A stretch of 64,000 bases of DNA. It comes from Methanomassiliicoccaceae archaeon UBA71 (GTDB lineage: Archaea > Thermoplasmatota > Thermoplasmata > Methanomassiliicoccales > Methanomethylophilaceae). The DNA lies in the NCBI GenBank assembly GCA_002504405.1, contig DARO01000005.1, forward strand, positions 248,001-312,000, given 5' to 3'. Below, piece by piece: positions 50,720 to 59,737 of this stretch. How positions within the stretch are numbered: the stretch's first letter is position 1; every line of letters starts with the position of its first letter. The notes beneath the pieces were generated by a model. That model worked only from the letters and a program-made list of their open reading frames with translations. It was not told the origin of the DNA and made no database searches. Made by a program: the position numbers and the translations under genes.

Positions 50720-50730
50720 ATTTTTATAGT
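50720..50730. promoter_or_regulatory. Shared divergent TATA box (PRTase / tyrS)
   Basis: The element ATTTTTATAGT serves as plus-strand TATA about 30 bp before the tyrS ATG and, read on the minus strand as ACTATAAAAAT, about 26 bp before ATG 50699. Confidence 0.55.
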
Positions 50731-50756
50731 GTTCGCGTATTGGGCGGACGATTACC

Positions 50757-51824
50757 ATGGATGTCGAACAGAGGCTTGCCCTTGTGACGCGCAACACGGA
50801 GGAGATTGTGACCGAGGAGGAGCTCCGCGCCCTCCTTACAGAGAAGGAGGAGCCGACCGCATACATAGGATTCGAGCCCTCCGGACTCGTCCACCTGGGC
50901 TGGGTCCTCGTCGCCCAGAAGATCAGGGACCTCTGCGACGCCGGGTTCAAGGTAACAGTGTTCTGGGCCGACTGGCACGCCTACATCAACGACAAGCTCG
51001 GCGGCGACCTGGAGAACATACGCACCTGCGCCAGGTACATGCAGGATTGCTTCATCGCTCTCGGAGTCCCCGCCGACAGGGTGGAGTTCAAGTACGCCAG
51101 CGACATCCTCAGCGACATCGAGTACTGGGAGATGGCCATCAAGGTGGCCAAGGTCACCTCGCTTTCGAGGGTCAAGAGGGCCATGACGATCATGGGCAGG
51201 TCCGAGGACGAGGCCGAGGTCGACACATCCAAGGTGTTCTACCCCATCCTCCAGGCCACGGACATATTCTGCATGGGCCAGGATGTGGCCTACGCCGGCC
51301 TGGACCAGAGGAGGGCCCATATGCTCGCCAGGGACGCCGCGGACAAGCTTGGATGGAAGAAGCCGATCGCGGTCCACACCCCCCTGCTCCCCGGTCTGAA
51401 GGGAGGCAACAGGATGGACCCCGTGGAATCGAAGATGTCCAAGAGCGATCCCAACGGGAGCGTCAGGATCCATGACGACAGGGACTCGATAGCCGCCAAG
51501 ATGAAGAAGGCTTACTGCCCGCCCGAGAAGGAGCACGAGGGGGAGAACCCCGTCCTGATGCTGTGCAAGTACATCCTGTTCCCGAGGAACGGGCCCATGC
51601 ACATCGAGAGGCCCGAGAAGTACGGAGGCCCCGTCGACTTCGCCGACTACGATGCTCTGTCCGAGGCCTACTTCGGAGGGTCCCTCTCCCCTGTGGATCT
51701 CAAGGCCGGGGTCACCGACGGCCTCGCCGAGACCCTCAAGCCCGTGAGGGACTACTTCGAGGAGAAGCCCGAGAACTACCAGGCGATCCTCAAGGTCCTC
51801 GAGGGGATCACCAAGCTCAGATGA
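50757..51824 (+). CDS. tyrS: Tyrosyl-tRNA synthetase
   Basis: A 355-residue class I synthetase charging tRNA-Tyr. Signature motifs are GFEPSGLVHLGW (HIGH region, HLGW) and KMSKSDPNG (KMSKS), plus the tyrosine pocket in YPILQATDIF. It is the archaeal short form. Its tRNA-Tyr gene is also in this window. A TATA box lies about 30 bp upstream. Confidence 0.96.
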   Translation: MDVEQRLALVTRNTEEIVTEEELRALLTEKEEPTAYIGFEPSGLVHLGWVLVAQKIRDLCDAGFKVTVFWADWHAYINDKLGGDLENIRTCARYMQDCFIALGVPADRVEFKYASDILSDIEYWEMAIKVAKVTSLSRVKRAMTIMGRSEDEAEVDTSKVFYPILQATDIFCMGQDVAYAGLDQRRAHMLARDAADKLGWKKPIAVHTPLLPGLKGGNRMDPVESKMSKSDPNGSVRIHDDRDSIAAKMKKAYCPPEKEHEGENPVLMLCKYILFPRNGPMHIERPEKYGGPVDFADYDALSEAYFGGSLSPVDLKAGVTDGLAETLKPVRDYFEEKPENYQAILKVLEGITKLR

Positions 51825-51840
51825 CCTCTGGGCAAACCCC

Positions 51841-52812
51841 TTAATTCGCTTTCTCCATGAGGTCCCGCTTCTTGATGTCGCGGAAGACCTCCATGGTCCT
51901 TCCCATGCAGATGTTGAGCATCGCCTCCACATCCCCGACTCCGCTCAGCCCGGCAGCCCCTCCGTGTCCTCCACCGTCAGATACGGTTTCCTCCCCGATC
52001 CCGGAGAGTATGTCCCCTAGGTGGACGCCCCTCCTGACAGCCTCCTGGGTCGCCCTGGCGCTGAGCCTGAAGCACTCGTCCCTTTGAGAACCGACGAAGA
52101 CGACGTCGGCGCCGGCGGCCAATATCGCCCTGCAGGCCGATGCCTCGAAGCTCCCCCCGTAGGATACGGCGACGATCATGTCCCCCACCCTCTCGAACCT
52201 GATGCGGCTGGCGGCCTTCAGCATGGCGACCTTCTCGGACATGCTGACGGACGCCCTGGTGAGGTCCGTTGCCTCGTCCATCTCCACCCCGCATCTGACC
52301 ATCAGGTCGGCGAACGTGTGCATCATGGCGGGCTTCGCGTACTGGAAGTGGCCGCTGTCCGTGAGCATGCCGCCCATCAGCATCAGGGCGACGTCCCTGC
52401 TGATAGTGACCCCGGCGGCATCCAGAAGGTCCTTGATTATCTCGCAGCAGGAGGTCCTGGTGTCGTCGCAGAAGAACATGTCCACATCCCATTTCCCGGT
52501 GGGCTTGTGGTGGTCGATCACGATGGAGTCGCGTGGGATGCACGGGACGGTCTCGAGCTGCTCCGGAGAGGAGGTGTCCACGACAACCACCCTGTCGTAG
52601 CGCGAAATGTCGCACGATTCCAGGACCCGCACGTCCATCTTGTCCGCCACCATCCTGGACACGCGGTCCAGTCCGTTGGGCGCGTAGATGTCCGCCTCCG
52701 GGAACGAGGCGGCCACCGCATAGGCGGATCCCAGCGCGTCCATGTCGGCGTTGCCGTGTACCAGGATGACCTTCTTGCCTGTGCGGAGCTCCTCTGCGAT
52801 GCGGTTCAGCAT
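51841..52812 (-). CDS. DHH-family phosphoesterase (NrnA/RecJ-like)
   Basis: A 323-residue protein with the DHH/DHHA1 fold: NADMDALGSAYAV (metal motif, residues 20-32), VDTSSPEQ, IVIDHHKP (DHH motif, about 93-100), GGMLTDSGHF, and the C-terminal DHHA1 motif VSDGGGHGGAAGLSG. Family members degrade short oligonucleotides or cleave phosphate from pAp or c-di-AMP products. It stops with TAA and faces tyrS. The substrate is unknown. Confidence 0.88.
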   Translation of the reverse strand: MLNRIAEELRTGKKVILVHGNADMDALGSAYAVAASFPEADIYAPNGLDRVSRMVADKMDVRVLESCDISRYDRVVVVDTSSPEQLETVPCIPRDSIVIDHHKPTGKWDVDMFFCDDTRTSCCEIIKDLLDAAGVTISRDVALMLMGGMLTDSGHFQYAKPAMMHTFADLMVRCGVEMDEATDLTRASVSMSEKVAMLKAASRIRFERVGDMIVAVSYGGSFEASACRAILAAGADVVFVGSQRDECFRLSARATQEAVRRGVHLGDILSGIGEETVSDGGGHGGAAGLSGVGDVEAMLNICMGRTMEVFRDIKKRDLMEKAN

Positions 52813-52873
52813 GTCCCGTGGGAAAGTTGAGAAAAGATAAAAAGTAAGGGGGCGCCAGAGGGCGCCGTTTGAA

Positions 52874-54196
52874 TCAGGACTTCCCAGTGAGCCTCTGGAG
52901 GGTCTTGTTCTGTCCGAGGCCGGTGATCAGTATGTCCGAGTTGTACAGTTTGACCGTCACCAGGATGGTGGCCAGGGCGAACACGAGCATATACGCGATG
53001 CCGGCTACGACTAGGGTGACGTCACCGTACATGAGGGCCTGCATGGCCATCATCGGGTGGGAGAACGGGATCGCGAACGTGATTCCCTGAACGACGGCAC
53101 CCGCCCCGTACCATCCGGAGAACATGATGACGAACATGGGTACCATGGCGAGTATGCTGAGGGGCATGGTCATCGTCTGCGCGGACTTGTAGTTCTTGGC
53201 GAAGGCGCCGAGCACCATGCAGATGCCGAGGGCGCATATTATCGACAGGAACATCGATATCAGGATGAGCACCCAGTCGACCATGTCGAGGGACATGCCG
53301 AGGGCGGCCAGGTCCACGTTGCCGACGGATGCGGGTGACATGAGCGATCCCATGTAGAAGCTCATGCCCACCATGTACGCAAGCCCGTACACAAGTCCGA
53401 CTATCGCGGATGCAACTATCTTGCCGCTGACGATGGTGGTCCTCTTGATGGGTAGCGTAAGCAGGGTCTCCAGGGTCTTGTTCTCCTTCTCGGATCCTAT
53501 CGAGCTGATGACGATGCTGCCTATCATAACGATGACAATCATGATCACTATGGGTATCATCAGCGTCTGGCTGGAGATCGTGTTGGCTATCTCCGCCGGG
53601 GTCACCCCCTCGTGGGCGACTCCGTCGATGACGGTCTTGACATCATCGCCCGATGACACCAGGGGGCTGGTGAGGAACGCGTAGTCCGCATCCTCGCTCA
53701 TGCCGGATATGAGTATCTCGGACAGGTCCGTGTTGAGCATTGCCACGATGGATGTTGCCAGGCTGGAGGATATCGTTCCGAACATCCCCGTCGGTTCGAA
53801 CAGGTAGTACTGCTCCACGACGACCTGGATGCCGCTCTCGATGCTCATTCTGAAATCGTCCGCGGCCGGGAGTGCGAGGACCGAGCTGATGCCCTTCTCC
53901 TGCATCTCGGCGATGATCGCCTCCTCATCGCCGTATTGGCTCTCCATGAGGACCACCTTGTCTGACTGGTCCCCGTATTGGCTGACGAGGTACTGGTAGG
54001 GGTTCCAGCCCTCATAGTAGTCGGTGTCGTCCGCGACGAGTCCGAACGACGGCAGCTCGGAGGCTTTCTCGACCTCCCCTCCGATGAGTCCGCCCATCCC
54101 TGCGAAAAGGAATACCATGACCAGGACCGATATCACCGATCCCGGGGTGAGGAGCTCCTTCAGCTCCTTCCTTACAATGCTGCTCAGGTGACTCAT
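52874..54196 (-). CDS. ABC-2 permease (NatB-like)
   Basis: A 440-residue permease with an N-terminal membrane helix, a large extracytoplasmic loop (about residues 45-230), and six helices in the C-terminal half (from PIVIMIVIVMIGSIVISSI). This matches the NatB/DrrB-type sodium or drug exporters. It overlaps the ATPase gene by 4 bp. The SSIGSEKENKTLETLLTLPI loop is a family mark. Confidence 0.86.
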   Translation of the reverse strand: MSHLSSIVRKELKELLTPGSVISVLVMVFLFAGMGGLIGGEVEKASELPSFGLVADDTDYYEGWNPYQYLVSQYGDQSDKVVLMESQYGDEEAIIAEMQEKGISSVLALPAADDFRMSIESGIQVVVEQYYLFEPTGMFGTISSSLATSIVAMLNTDLSEILISGMSEDADYAFLTSPLVSSGDDVKTVIDGVAHEGVTPAEIANTISSQTLMIPIVIMIVIVMIGSIVISSIGSEKENKTLETLLTLPIKRTTIVSGKIVASAIVGLVYGLAYMVGMSFYMGSLMSPASVGNVDLAALGMSLDMVDWVLILISMFLSIICALGICMVLGAFAKNYKSAQTMTMPLSILAMVPMFVIMFSGWYGAGAVVQGITFAIPFSHPMMAMQALMYGDVTLVVAGIAYMLVFALATILVTVKLYNSDILITGLGQNKTLQRLTGKS

Positions 54197-54912
54197 CCTC
54201 TCACCGCCTTCACGAAGACCTCCTCCAGGGTGTCCATCCCGTACTCCCTCTTCAGGTCGGTGGGCGTCCCCTCGAGTATGAGGTTCCCCTGATCGATCAT
54301 CCCCACCCTGTCGCAGAGCATGTCGACCTCGAACATGTTGTGGGAGGACATAACCACGGTGACGCCCCCAGCCGCGATCGATCTGATGATCTCCCTGATC
54401 TCGTAGGAGTTGATCACATCAAGGCCGGAGGTTACCTCGTCGAGTATCGCGAGCTTCGGCGAGGGCATGATGGCCCTCGCGATGAGCAGCCTGCGCATCA
54501 TCCCCTTGCTGTACGTGTCCACCTTGGAGTCTATCCTGTCGCCGAGGTCCGCCAGCGTGATGCCCTTCTCGACCATGGCATCCCTCTCGGGGCCGGAGGC
54601 GAAGAAGCTGGCCATGAACTGGAGGTAGGCCCTGCCTGTGAGGTCCTTGTAGGCCCCGGCGTCCTCGGGGAGGTAGCTGATGATCTTGCGCACCTCATCG
54701 GGCTCCGAGGACACATCGTGGCCGTAAACAGATATGCTGCCGGAGGTGATCCTGAGGAGCGTGGATATCATGCGCAGGGTAGTGGTCTTCCCGGCGCCGT
54801 TGTGTCCGATGAGGCCGTAGATCTCGCCTTCGTGGACCTTCAGGGATATGCCGTGAACGGCCTCCCTTGTGCCGTAGGATTTGCGTACATCCTGCAGTAC
54901 GAGTGCATCCAT
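54193..54912 (-). CDS. ABC transporter ATP-binding protein (NatA-like)
   Basis: A 239-residue ATPase with Walker A GHNGAGKTT (about 37-45), signature YSKGMMRRLLIA, Walker B LAILDEVTSGLD and H-loop VMSSHNMFEVDML. It partners with the downstream permease. A TATA box (minus ATTATATATCG, 54932-54942) lies about 25 bp upstream of ATG 54912, directly preceded by an 11-base homopolymer. Confidence 0.9.
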   Translation of the reverse strand: MDALVLQDVRKSYGTREAVHGISLKVHEGEIYGLIGHNGAGKTTTLRMISTLLRITSGSISVYGHDVSSEPDEVRKIISYLPEDAGAYKDLTGRAYLQFMASFFASGPERDAMVEKGITLADLGDRIDSKVDTYSKGMMRRLLIARAIMPSPKLAILDEVTSGLDVINSYEIREIIRSIAAGGVTVVMSSHNMFEVDMLCDRVGMIDQGNLILEGTPTDLKREYGMDTLEEVFVKAVRG

Positions 54913-54931
54913 GGCGACGGCATGGATGATG

Positions 54932-54953
54932 CGATATATAATGGGGGGGGGGG
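54932..54953 (-). promoter_or_regulatory. TATA box preceded by an 11-base C tract
   Basis: On the minus strand a run of eleven Cs (54943-54953) immediately precedes ATTATATATCG. It therefore replaces the usual purine-rich B-recognition element, and a change in run length could change promoter strength for the ABC exporter. Confidence 0.5.
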
Positions 54954-54981
54954 ACCGACCATCCTGGTGGTAGGCCGGTCC
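54952..54981 (-). terminator. Hairpin after prefoldin beta
   Basis: Arms GGACCG (54952-54957) and CGGTCC (54976-54981) with an inner ACC/GGT pair form a hairpin just past the stop of the prefoldin gene, between it and the ABC promoter. It probably ends the prefoldin operon. Confidence 0.4.
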
Positions 54982-54992
54982 TGCAACGTGTT

Positions 54993-55343
54993 TCAGGCCT
55001 TGGGCATGTTGCCCATGGCAGCGTTGATGGCCTCCTGGAGGACCTGGTACTTCTCCTTGAGGCTGTTCTCCTGGCGTTCCAGGGAGCTGATCCTAACGTC
55101 CATCATCTCGACGGACTCCTCCAGCTCGCCCTTGAGGGCGTCCCTGTCATCGACCTTGATGAGGAGGGAGCCGGCGGACTTGTATACGGCGCCGGTGCTG
55201 GCTGCGAGCTCCTCCAGGGTCCTGGTGAGCTCGCGCTTCTGGGCGTCGTACTGCATCTTCTGGGTGCTGACCGCCTGGAGCTGCTGCTGGACCTGCTGGA
55301 ACTGCGTGATCTGGTTCTGGAGCTGGGGGCTGATTCCGTTCAT
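54993..55343 (-). CDS. pfdB: Prefoldin beta subunit
   Basis: A 116-residue two-helix coiled-coil protein with the short beta hairpin between helices (AVYKSAGSLLIKVD). It forms the prefoldin hexamer that delivers unfolded proteins to the thermosome. It overlaps Pcc1 by 4 bp in the usual archaeal L37Ae-RpoP-Pcc1-prefoldin order. Confidence 0.93.
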   Translation of the reverse strand: MNGISPQLQNQITQFQQVQQQLQAVSTQKMQYDAQKRELTRTLEELAASTGAVYKSAGSLLIKVDDRDALKGELEESVEMMDVRISSLERQENSLKEKYQVLQEAINAAMGNMPKA

Positions 55344-55579
55344 TTCTTCATCTCCGTCAGGCTTTCGATGTCCTCAATTATCCTGATGCATTCGAGGTAT
55401 GAGTTGAGCGCCGCCCTCATGGCGGACGTGTCCGCGGCAGTTATGTCGATGACCGCGACTCCGTCATTCAGGCCTATGGAGGTCTCGGTGCGGGGGAGTT
55501 CCCTGCCCGCCTCCGGTGCGATAGCGGGCACGGCGACCGACGCCGCCGGCCCTTGTATCGTCAGCTTGGCGCTGAGCAT
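55340..55579 (-). CDS. KEOPS complex subunit Pcc1
   Basis: A 79-residue protein of the Pcc1 family, with VAVIDITAADTSAMRAALNSYLE forming the dimer interface. It is part of KEOPS, which makes t6A on tRNAs. The assignment rests on size, motif and operon position between RpoP and prefoldin beta. Confidence 0.88.
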   Translation of the reverse strand: MLSAKLTIQGPAASVAVPAIAPEAGRELPRTETSIGLNDGVAVIDITAADTSAMRAALNSYLECIRIIEDIESLTEMKK

Positions 55580-55582
55580 CGC

Positions 55583-55723
55583 TCAGTCGGACTTGAGGAC
55601 CTTCTTCACGTTGGGTCTCTCCTTGAAGAAGATCTTGGATCCGCACTTCTCGCACTGGAGCCCCAGGGCGTTGACGTTCCTGACAGGCTCATTGCACTTC
55701 GCGCATCTGTACAATCGGACCAC
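55583..55723 (-). CDS. rpoP: DNA-directed RNA polymerase subunit P
   Basis: A 46-residue zinc protein with RLYRCAKCNEPV and LGLQCEKCGSKIFFKERP, the two CxxC pairs of Rpb12/RpoP. It starts with GTG 55723 and overlaps L37Ae slightly. It lies in the standard L37Ae-RpoP-Pcc1 order. Confidence 0.92.
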   Translation of the reverse strand: MVRLYRCAKCNEPVRNVNALGLQCEKCGSKIFFKERPNVKKVLKSD

Positions 55724-55731
55724 CCTGGGAC

Positions 55732-55983
55732 TCAGTTCTCACTGACCTGGGACAGCTCCTTCTTGTTCTTGGGGCTGTAGGCGCCTGCGGCGAACTTGGT
55801 GTTGCAGTGTTTGCAGTACCAGATGCCGGAGCTCTCCCTTTTCACGGAGGCGTGGTGGCAGACGGGGCACTCGTGCTTCGCTTTCTGCTGGGCCTCGATG
55901 TTCTTGACCCTGTTGCGCACGATGACTCCGTACCTTGCGCCGAACCTTCCTGCGCTGCCTGCCTTCTCTGTTCTCTTTGCCAT
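55732..55983 (-). CDS. rpl37ae: 50S ribosomal protein L37Ae
   Basis: An 83-residue protein with a zinc ribbon (CPVCHHASVKRESSGIWYCKHC) and the family start MAKRTEKAGSAGRFGARYG. It is the first of the L37Ae-RpoP-Pcc1-prefoldin group, directly after the exosome genes. Confidence 0.95.
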   Translation of the reverse strand: MAKRTEKAGSAGRFGARYGVIVRNRVKNIEAQQKAKHECPVCHHASVKRESSGIWYCKHCNTKFAAGAYSPKNKKELSQVSEN

Positions 55984-55989
55984 TGAAGA

Positions 55990-56763
55990 TCACCCGATGA
56001 TTTTCCTGATTTCCGCACCGATCTCCACGGCCCTGTCGAGGCAGAGGCTGAGTTCGTCGAGCGTTATTGAACCGCGGCCTCCCTTCTGCATCGCCCTGAA
56101 GTTTCCGTTGTCATCAGTCGTGACAGTAAGGCGTGCGGATGAAATCTGCTCTTCGTCGTAGTCGGGGTCTACTATTAAAGTGTTTCCGACTTTGACCTCG
56201 GTCACCGATATGGGGAGGCATGTTATGGGCAGGGGCTTGTTCTCGCCCTTCCCGTACTGCTCGCCGGGGATGGTCGCGCTCTTTAGCGCGCACACCGTGG
56301 CTATGTTGGCGGCGTCGAACAGGTTGCCGTCGTAGTTGAGTGCGTAGATGTCAACGAAGCACATCCACACCTCCTCTCCGGGGGTGATGCACAGGGCCTC
56401 GACGTCGACCATGCCGGACTCGCGGATCCCGCGGTCCACGACACGTGCGAGCTCGATGGCATCCTCTCCGGGGGGTCCGGACTCGAACGTGGGGTGGGCC
56501 ATGGGTATGAGCTCTGCACCCGTCGTGAGGACCCCGCTCGTGGGCGTGTCTCCGAACGGTGTGCCGGGAATGATCTTTACTCCCGCGATGACCTCGGTCT
56601 TCCCGAGCTTGATCCTCGCGGAACCGTCGGCGCTCTCGATGCAGTTCACCTCGACCTCCAGCTTCCTGGTATCGGTGACTCCGCGGCCGTCCTGCCTCTT
56701 CCCGTCGGCGAGGAGCTTCATGATGTGGTCGCGCTTGATCTCGGACATTATCTCGCTGCTCAT
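55990..56763 (-). CDS. Exosome complex subunit Rrp42
   Basis: A 257-residue RNase PH-fold protein, the inactive ring partner of Rrp41. ATG 56763 gives MSSEIMSEIKRDHIMKLLADGKRQDGRG, the usual start; the frame stays open to 57093 inside rrp41, but this is not used. It overlaps rrp41 by 4 bp. Confidence 0.95.
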   Translation of the reverse strand: MSSEIMSEIKRDHIMKLLADGKRQDGRGVTDTRKLEVEVNCIESADGSARIKLGKTEVIAGVKIIPGTPFGDTPTSGVLTTGAELIPMAHPTFESGPPGEDAIELARVVDRGIRESGMVDVEALCITPGEEVWMCFVDIYALNYDGNLFDAANIATVCALKSATIPGEQYGKGENKPLPITCLPISVTEVKVGNTLIVDPDYDEEQISSARLTVTTDDNGNFRAMQKGGRGSITLDELSLCLDRAVEIGAEIRKIIG

Positions 56764-57506
56764 TCGGATCCCTCCTTCGCGGGTTTGGAGTAGCGCCTCT
56801 TGAGGGCGTCCACCTGCAGGTCGTGGACCTCGTGGCAGGCGTTTACGGCCAGCTCGATGGCGTGGTCGAACTCCTCGCGGGTCATGTTCCCGTCCATCTG
56901 GAGAAGGACTATCTCGTCGGTGGAGGGCATGATGGCGATGGGCACATCGGCCTGGCCGTAGTTGTCCTCCTCCTTGTTGAGGTCGAGGAGGACGTGGCCG
57001 TCGGCCTTTCCGGCGGCGATGGCGGGGACGATGTCCCTCATGGGGATGCCCGCATCGGCCAGTGCGACGGATGCGGCGGTGAGGCCTGCGCACCTGGTAC
57101 CGGCGTTGGCCTGGAGGATCTCTATGTACACATCGATGGATGCGCGGGGATAGAGCTCGGTGAGGACGACCTTCTCCAGAGCCTCCGAGATGATCTTGGA
57201 GATCTCGATGGACCTCCTGTCCGGGCCGGGCCTCTTCCTATCGCTGACGGAGAACGCCTGCATGTTGTACTTGCACTGGACGATGGCCTTCTGGGGATTC
57301 TGGAGGTGCCTGGGGTGGCATTCCCTAGGTCCGTAGACCGCAGCAAGGACCTTGTTCTTTCCGATCTCAACGTACGCGGATCCGTCCGCGTTCTCGAGGA
57401 CTCCGGCCTCGATCTTGATGTGCCTGTGCTCCTCGGCGGTCCTGCCGTCGATACGCATGCCGTTCTCATCAACCAATACCATATCAGTGTGTCCGCTCAT
57501 GGTCAC
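56760..57506 (-). CDS. Exosome complex exonuclease Rrp41
   Basis: A 248-residue RNase PH-fold protein, the catalytic subunit of the archaeal exosome. It has the phosphate and RNA-binding FSVSDRKRPGPDRRSIEISKI segment and the catalytic Asp region in QADVPIAIMPSTDE. It overlaps both rrp4 and rrp42 by 4 bp. Confidence 0.96.
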   Translation of the reverse strand: MTMSGHTDMVLVDENGMRIDGRTAEEHRHIKIEAGVLENADGSAYVEIGKNKVLAAVYGPRECHPRHLQNPQKAIVQCKYNMQAFSVSDRKRPGPDRRSIEISKIISEALEKVVLTELYPRASIDVYIEILQANAGTRCAGLTAASVALADAGIPMRDIVPAIAAGKADGHVLLDLNKEEDNYGQADVPIAIMPSTDEIVLLQMDGNMTREEFDHAIELAVNACHEVHDLQVDALKRRYSKPAKEGSE

Positions 57507-58225
57507 TCATCCCCCTCATCATCGTACTCTTCGCTCTGGGGGAGCTTGCTCTCGATAAATTCTTTGACTTTGTCTGTGAGGTTGCCGCTCTGGGCCTTCT
57601 CCTCGATCATCTTGATCGCCTGCACGGCCACATCCGCGTTCTCGTCGTCGCCGTCGATCCAGATCATTCCGTTTTGTCCGACGGTTATGCGGCAGTCGGT
57701 CATGTTCTTCAGCATGGAGATCATGGAGCCGCTCTTTCCGATGACCCTGGAGACCTTGGAGTGGGAGATCTTCACGAGCCTCCCTCCCTCGATCTTCCTG
57801 AGACCGGAGTCCTTCATCGTCACCTGGATCTTCTTGCTCTCGTCCACGGACAGGACCTTCAGGAGGACCACGTTGCCCATGCCGAGGTAGCGGGACGTGT
57901 CCCCGAACTCCACCTTCCAGGGGACCTCGTTCACGTGCAGCGGCGCGGGGTAGGGTGCGCCGATGTCCACGAGCCAGTTGGAGGGCCCGATATCTACGAT
58001 CACGCCTATGACCGTGTCCCCGGACGTGGGCATGTAGCAGCCCTTCAGGGGGATGACGCCCACCGTGTTCTGGAACACGTTGCGGACGCCCATGACGCTG
58101 GCGCGGACCTTCCCATCGGACAGGTAGGCGTTCTCACCGGGCTTCATGCCGGTGCCGTCGAGGACGTCGCCGGGCACGACGATCTCGCGCGTCTGTCTGG
58201 CGTTTCTTCTTTCCATATCAATCAC
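57503..58225 (-). CDS. Exosome RNA-binding subunit Rrp4
   Basis: A 240-residue cap protein with an N-terminal beta domain, an S1 domain (GDTVIGVIVDIGPSNWLVDIG) and a KH domain containing GKSGSMISMLKN. It lies in the classical archaeal order SBDS-Rrp4-Rrp41-Rrp42, overlapping Rrp41 by 4 bp. Confidence 0.96.
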   Translation of the reverse strand: MIDMERRNARQTREIVVPGDVLDGTGMKPGENAYLSDGKVRASVMGVRNVFQNTVGVIPLKGCYMPTSGDTVIGVIVDIGPSNWLVDIGAPYPAPLHVNEVPWKVEFGDTSRYLGMGNVVLLKVLSVDESKKIQVTMKDSGLRKIEGGRLVKISHSKVSRVIGKSGSMISMLKNMTDCRITVGQNGMIWIDGDDENADVAVQAIKMIEEKAQSGNLTDKVKEFIESKLPQSEEYDDEGDE

Positions 58226-58240
58226 TTCTTCCTTGAAAAT

Positions 58241-58936
58241 TCAACTGACGAGCTTCACGGAAGCTGAGCCCTTAGTCTTGTGCTTGAGCTTGTCCGTGAG
58301 CTCGGTAATGAGGCCTGCGGGGATCTCCATGAGGCCGATCCACGAGCCGTCCGCCGTCCACTCCTCCCTCTCGACCATCCCGTAGTGGATGATGTCGTCA
58401 TAGCACCTGCCGTAGTCAGTGCCGTTGAGCTTGATCGCTATCCTGCTCTTCTCGAACCTGATGGGCATGAGGGGACGCAGGAGCTTCATCGCCTCCTCGA
58501 TTTCCTTCTCGAGGGGTTTGAAGGGGTCCACATGGAACTTCGCCTCCTCAAGGGCGAGCTGGATCCTGAGGGGAGGGTGGGGCGTTTTCGTCTGGGGGTT
58601 GATGGCGTTGGCGGCGATGTAGGTGATCACCTGCTGCTTCTTGGCTTCGAGCATCTCCTTGCGCTGCTCGGCGGTGATCTGGATATCGCCTTTCTCGACG
58701 ATTGTCCTGGCGATTTCCGCTATCTCCTCCGTCCCGAAGGCCTCCTTGATCTTGTCCTCCGGGGGGCGGGTCCCCTTGCTGGCATTCTTGAAGACGTCTT
58801 CGACCGCCATGTACTCGACGATGTCGAACTTCTTCCCCTGTTTGATGAGGTCGAACACTGCTGGATCCAGGAGAATCTCGAAGGTTTCTCCGTGGGACTC
58901 CAGTCTGGCCACTATCGCATCGTCGAGGTTGACCAT
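58241..58936 (-). CDS. Ribosome maturation factor SBDS (SDO1)
   Basis: A 231-residue protein of the SBDS family, with domain 1 (VNLDDAIVARLESHGETFEIL), a helical middle, and a ferredoxin-like end. It removes aIF6 from 50S subunits. ATG 58936 is used rather than GTG 58948, because the GAGGGAG just upstream of 58936 is a good ribosome site. Confidence 0.95.
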   Translation of the reverse strand: MVNLDDAIVARLESHGETFEILLDPAVFDLIKQGKKFDIVEYMAVEDVFKNASKGTRPPEDKIKEAFGTEEIAEIARTIVEKGDIQITAEQRKEMLEAKKQQVITYIAANAINPQTKTPHPPLRIQLALEEAKFHVDPFKPLEKEIEEAMKLLRPLMPIRFEKSRIAIKLNGTDYGRCYDDIIHYGMVEREEWTADGSWIGLMEIPAGLITELTDKLKHKTKGSASVKLVS

Positions 58937-58944
58937 CGTCTCCC

Positions 58945-59655
58945 TCACAGTTTGGAGATGAAGGCGGAGACCTCCTCCTCGGAGAGCCTCCTGAACTTAC
59001 GGCCTATGTCGGCGACGCCGATCTCCACCGACTCGGTCTTGGGGGTGTCCTCTATGGCGGCTCCCAGTGCCTTGAGCCCGAGCATGATGGCATCCTCGTA
59101 GCTCATTCCGTCCTGGAACTCCTTCTCGAAGACCTCCATAACCGCTGCACGGCCGCTTCCGATCCCTGTCGCCTTGTAGGCCACCAGGGCGCCGGAGGGG
59201 TCCGTCTCGAACAGGTGGGCGCCGAGGTCGTCGGTTCCAGCTACGAGCAGGGCGGTCCCGAACGGGCGCACTCCCCCGTACTGGGTGTAGTTCTGCTTGT
59301 AGTCGCAGACCTTCTTGACCAGCATCTCGACCGAGATGTTCTCGCCGAAGTTCACCCTGTGGATCTGGGCGTTCTTCCTGGCTTCGTCGACGAGCACTCT
59401 GGCATCAGCGACGAGTCCAGAGGTCGCGCAACCGATGAAGTCGTCGATCTCGTGGATCTTCTCCGTGGAACCGGGCTCCAGCAGCTTGCTGGATGAGCGC
59501 TTGTCGACGATGAGTGCGACTCCGCCCTTGTATTTCAGCCCGATGGTCGTGGATCCCTTCTTCACGGCCTCGCGAGCATACTCGACTTGGAACAACCTTC
59601 CATCGGGGGAGAACACGGTGATCCCCCTGTCATAAGCCATCTGTCCGGGTTGCAT
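58945..59655 (-). CDS. psmA: Proteasome alpha subunit
   Basis: A 236-residue alpha-ring subunit. It has the gating N terminus YDRGITVFSPDGRLFQVEYA, KKGSTTIGLKYKGGVAL, and GAAIEDTPKTESVEIGVAD near the C terminus, with a short C-terminal tail for regulator docking. It lies between Pop5 and SBDS, the standard archaeal order. ATG 59655 gives MQPGQMAYDRG; MAYDRG at 59640 is an alternative start. Confidence 0.95.
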   Translation of the reverse strand: MQPGQMAYDRGITVFSPDGRLFQVEYAREAVKKGSTTIGLKYKGGVALIVDKRSSSKLLEPGSTEKIHEIDDFIGCATSGLVADARVLVDEARKNAQIHRVNFGENISVEMLVKKVCDYKQNYTQYGGVRPFGTALLVAGTDDLGAHLFETDPSGALVAYKATGIGSGRAAVMEVFEKEFQDGMSYEDAIMLGLKALGAAIEDTPKTESVEIGVADIGRKFRRLSEEEVSAFISKL

Positions 59656-59737
59656 AATGCCTGCTCCTATTTCCTACGCGACTGTGATACAGGGGCAGTA
59701 TAAAGACGTTTATCTTCGTCCCGCAGAGCGGTTGCGA

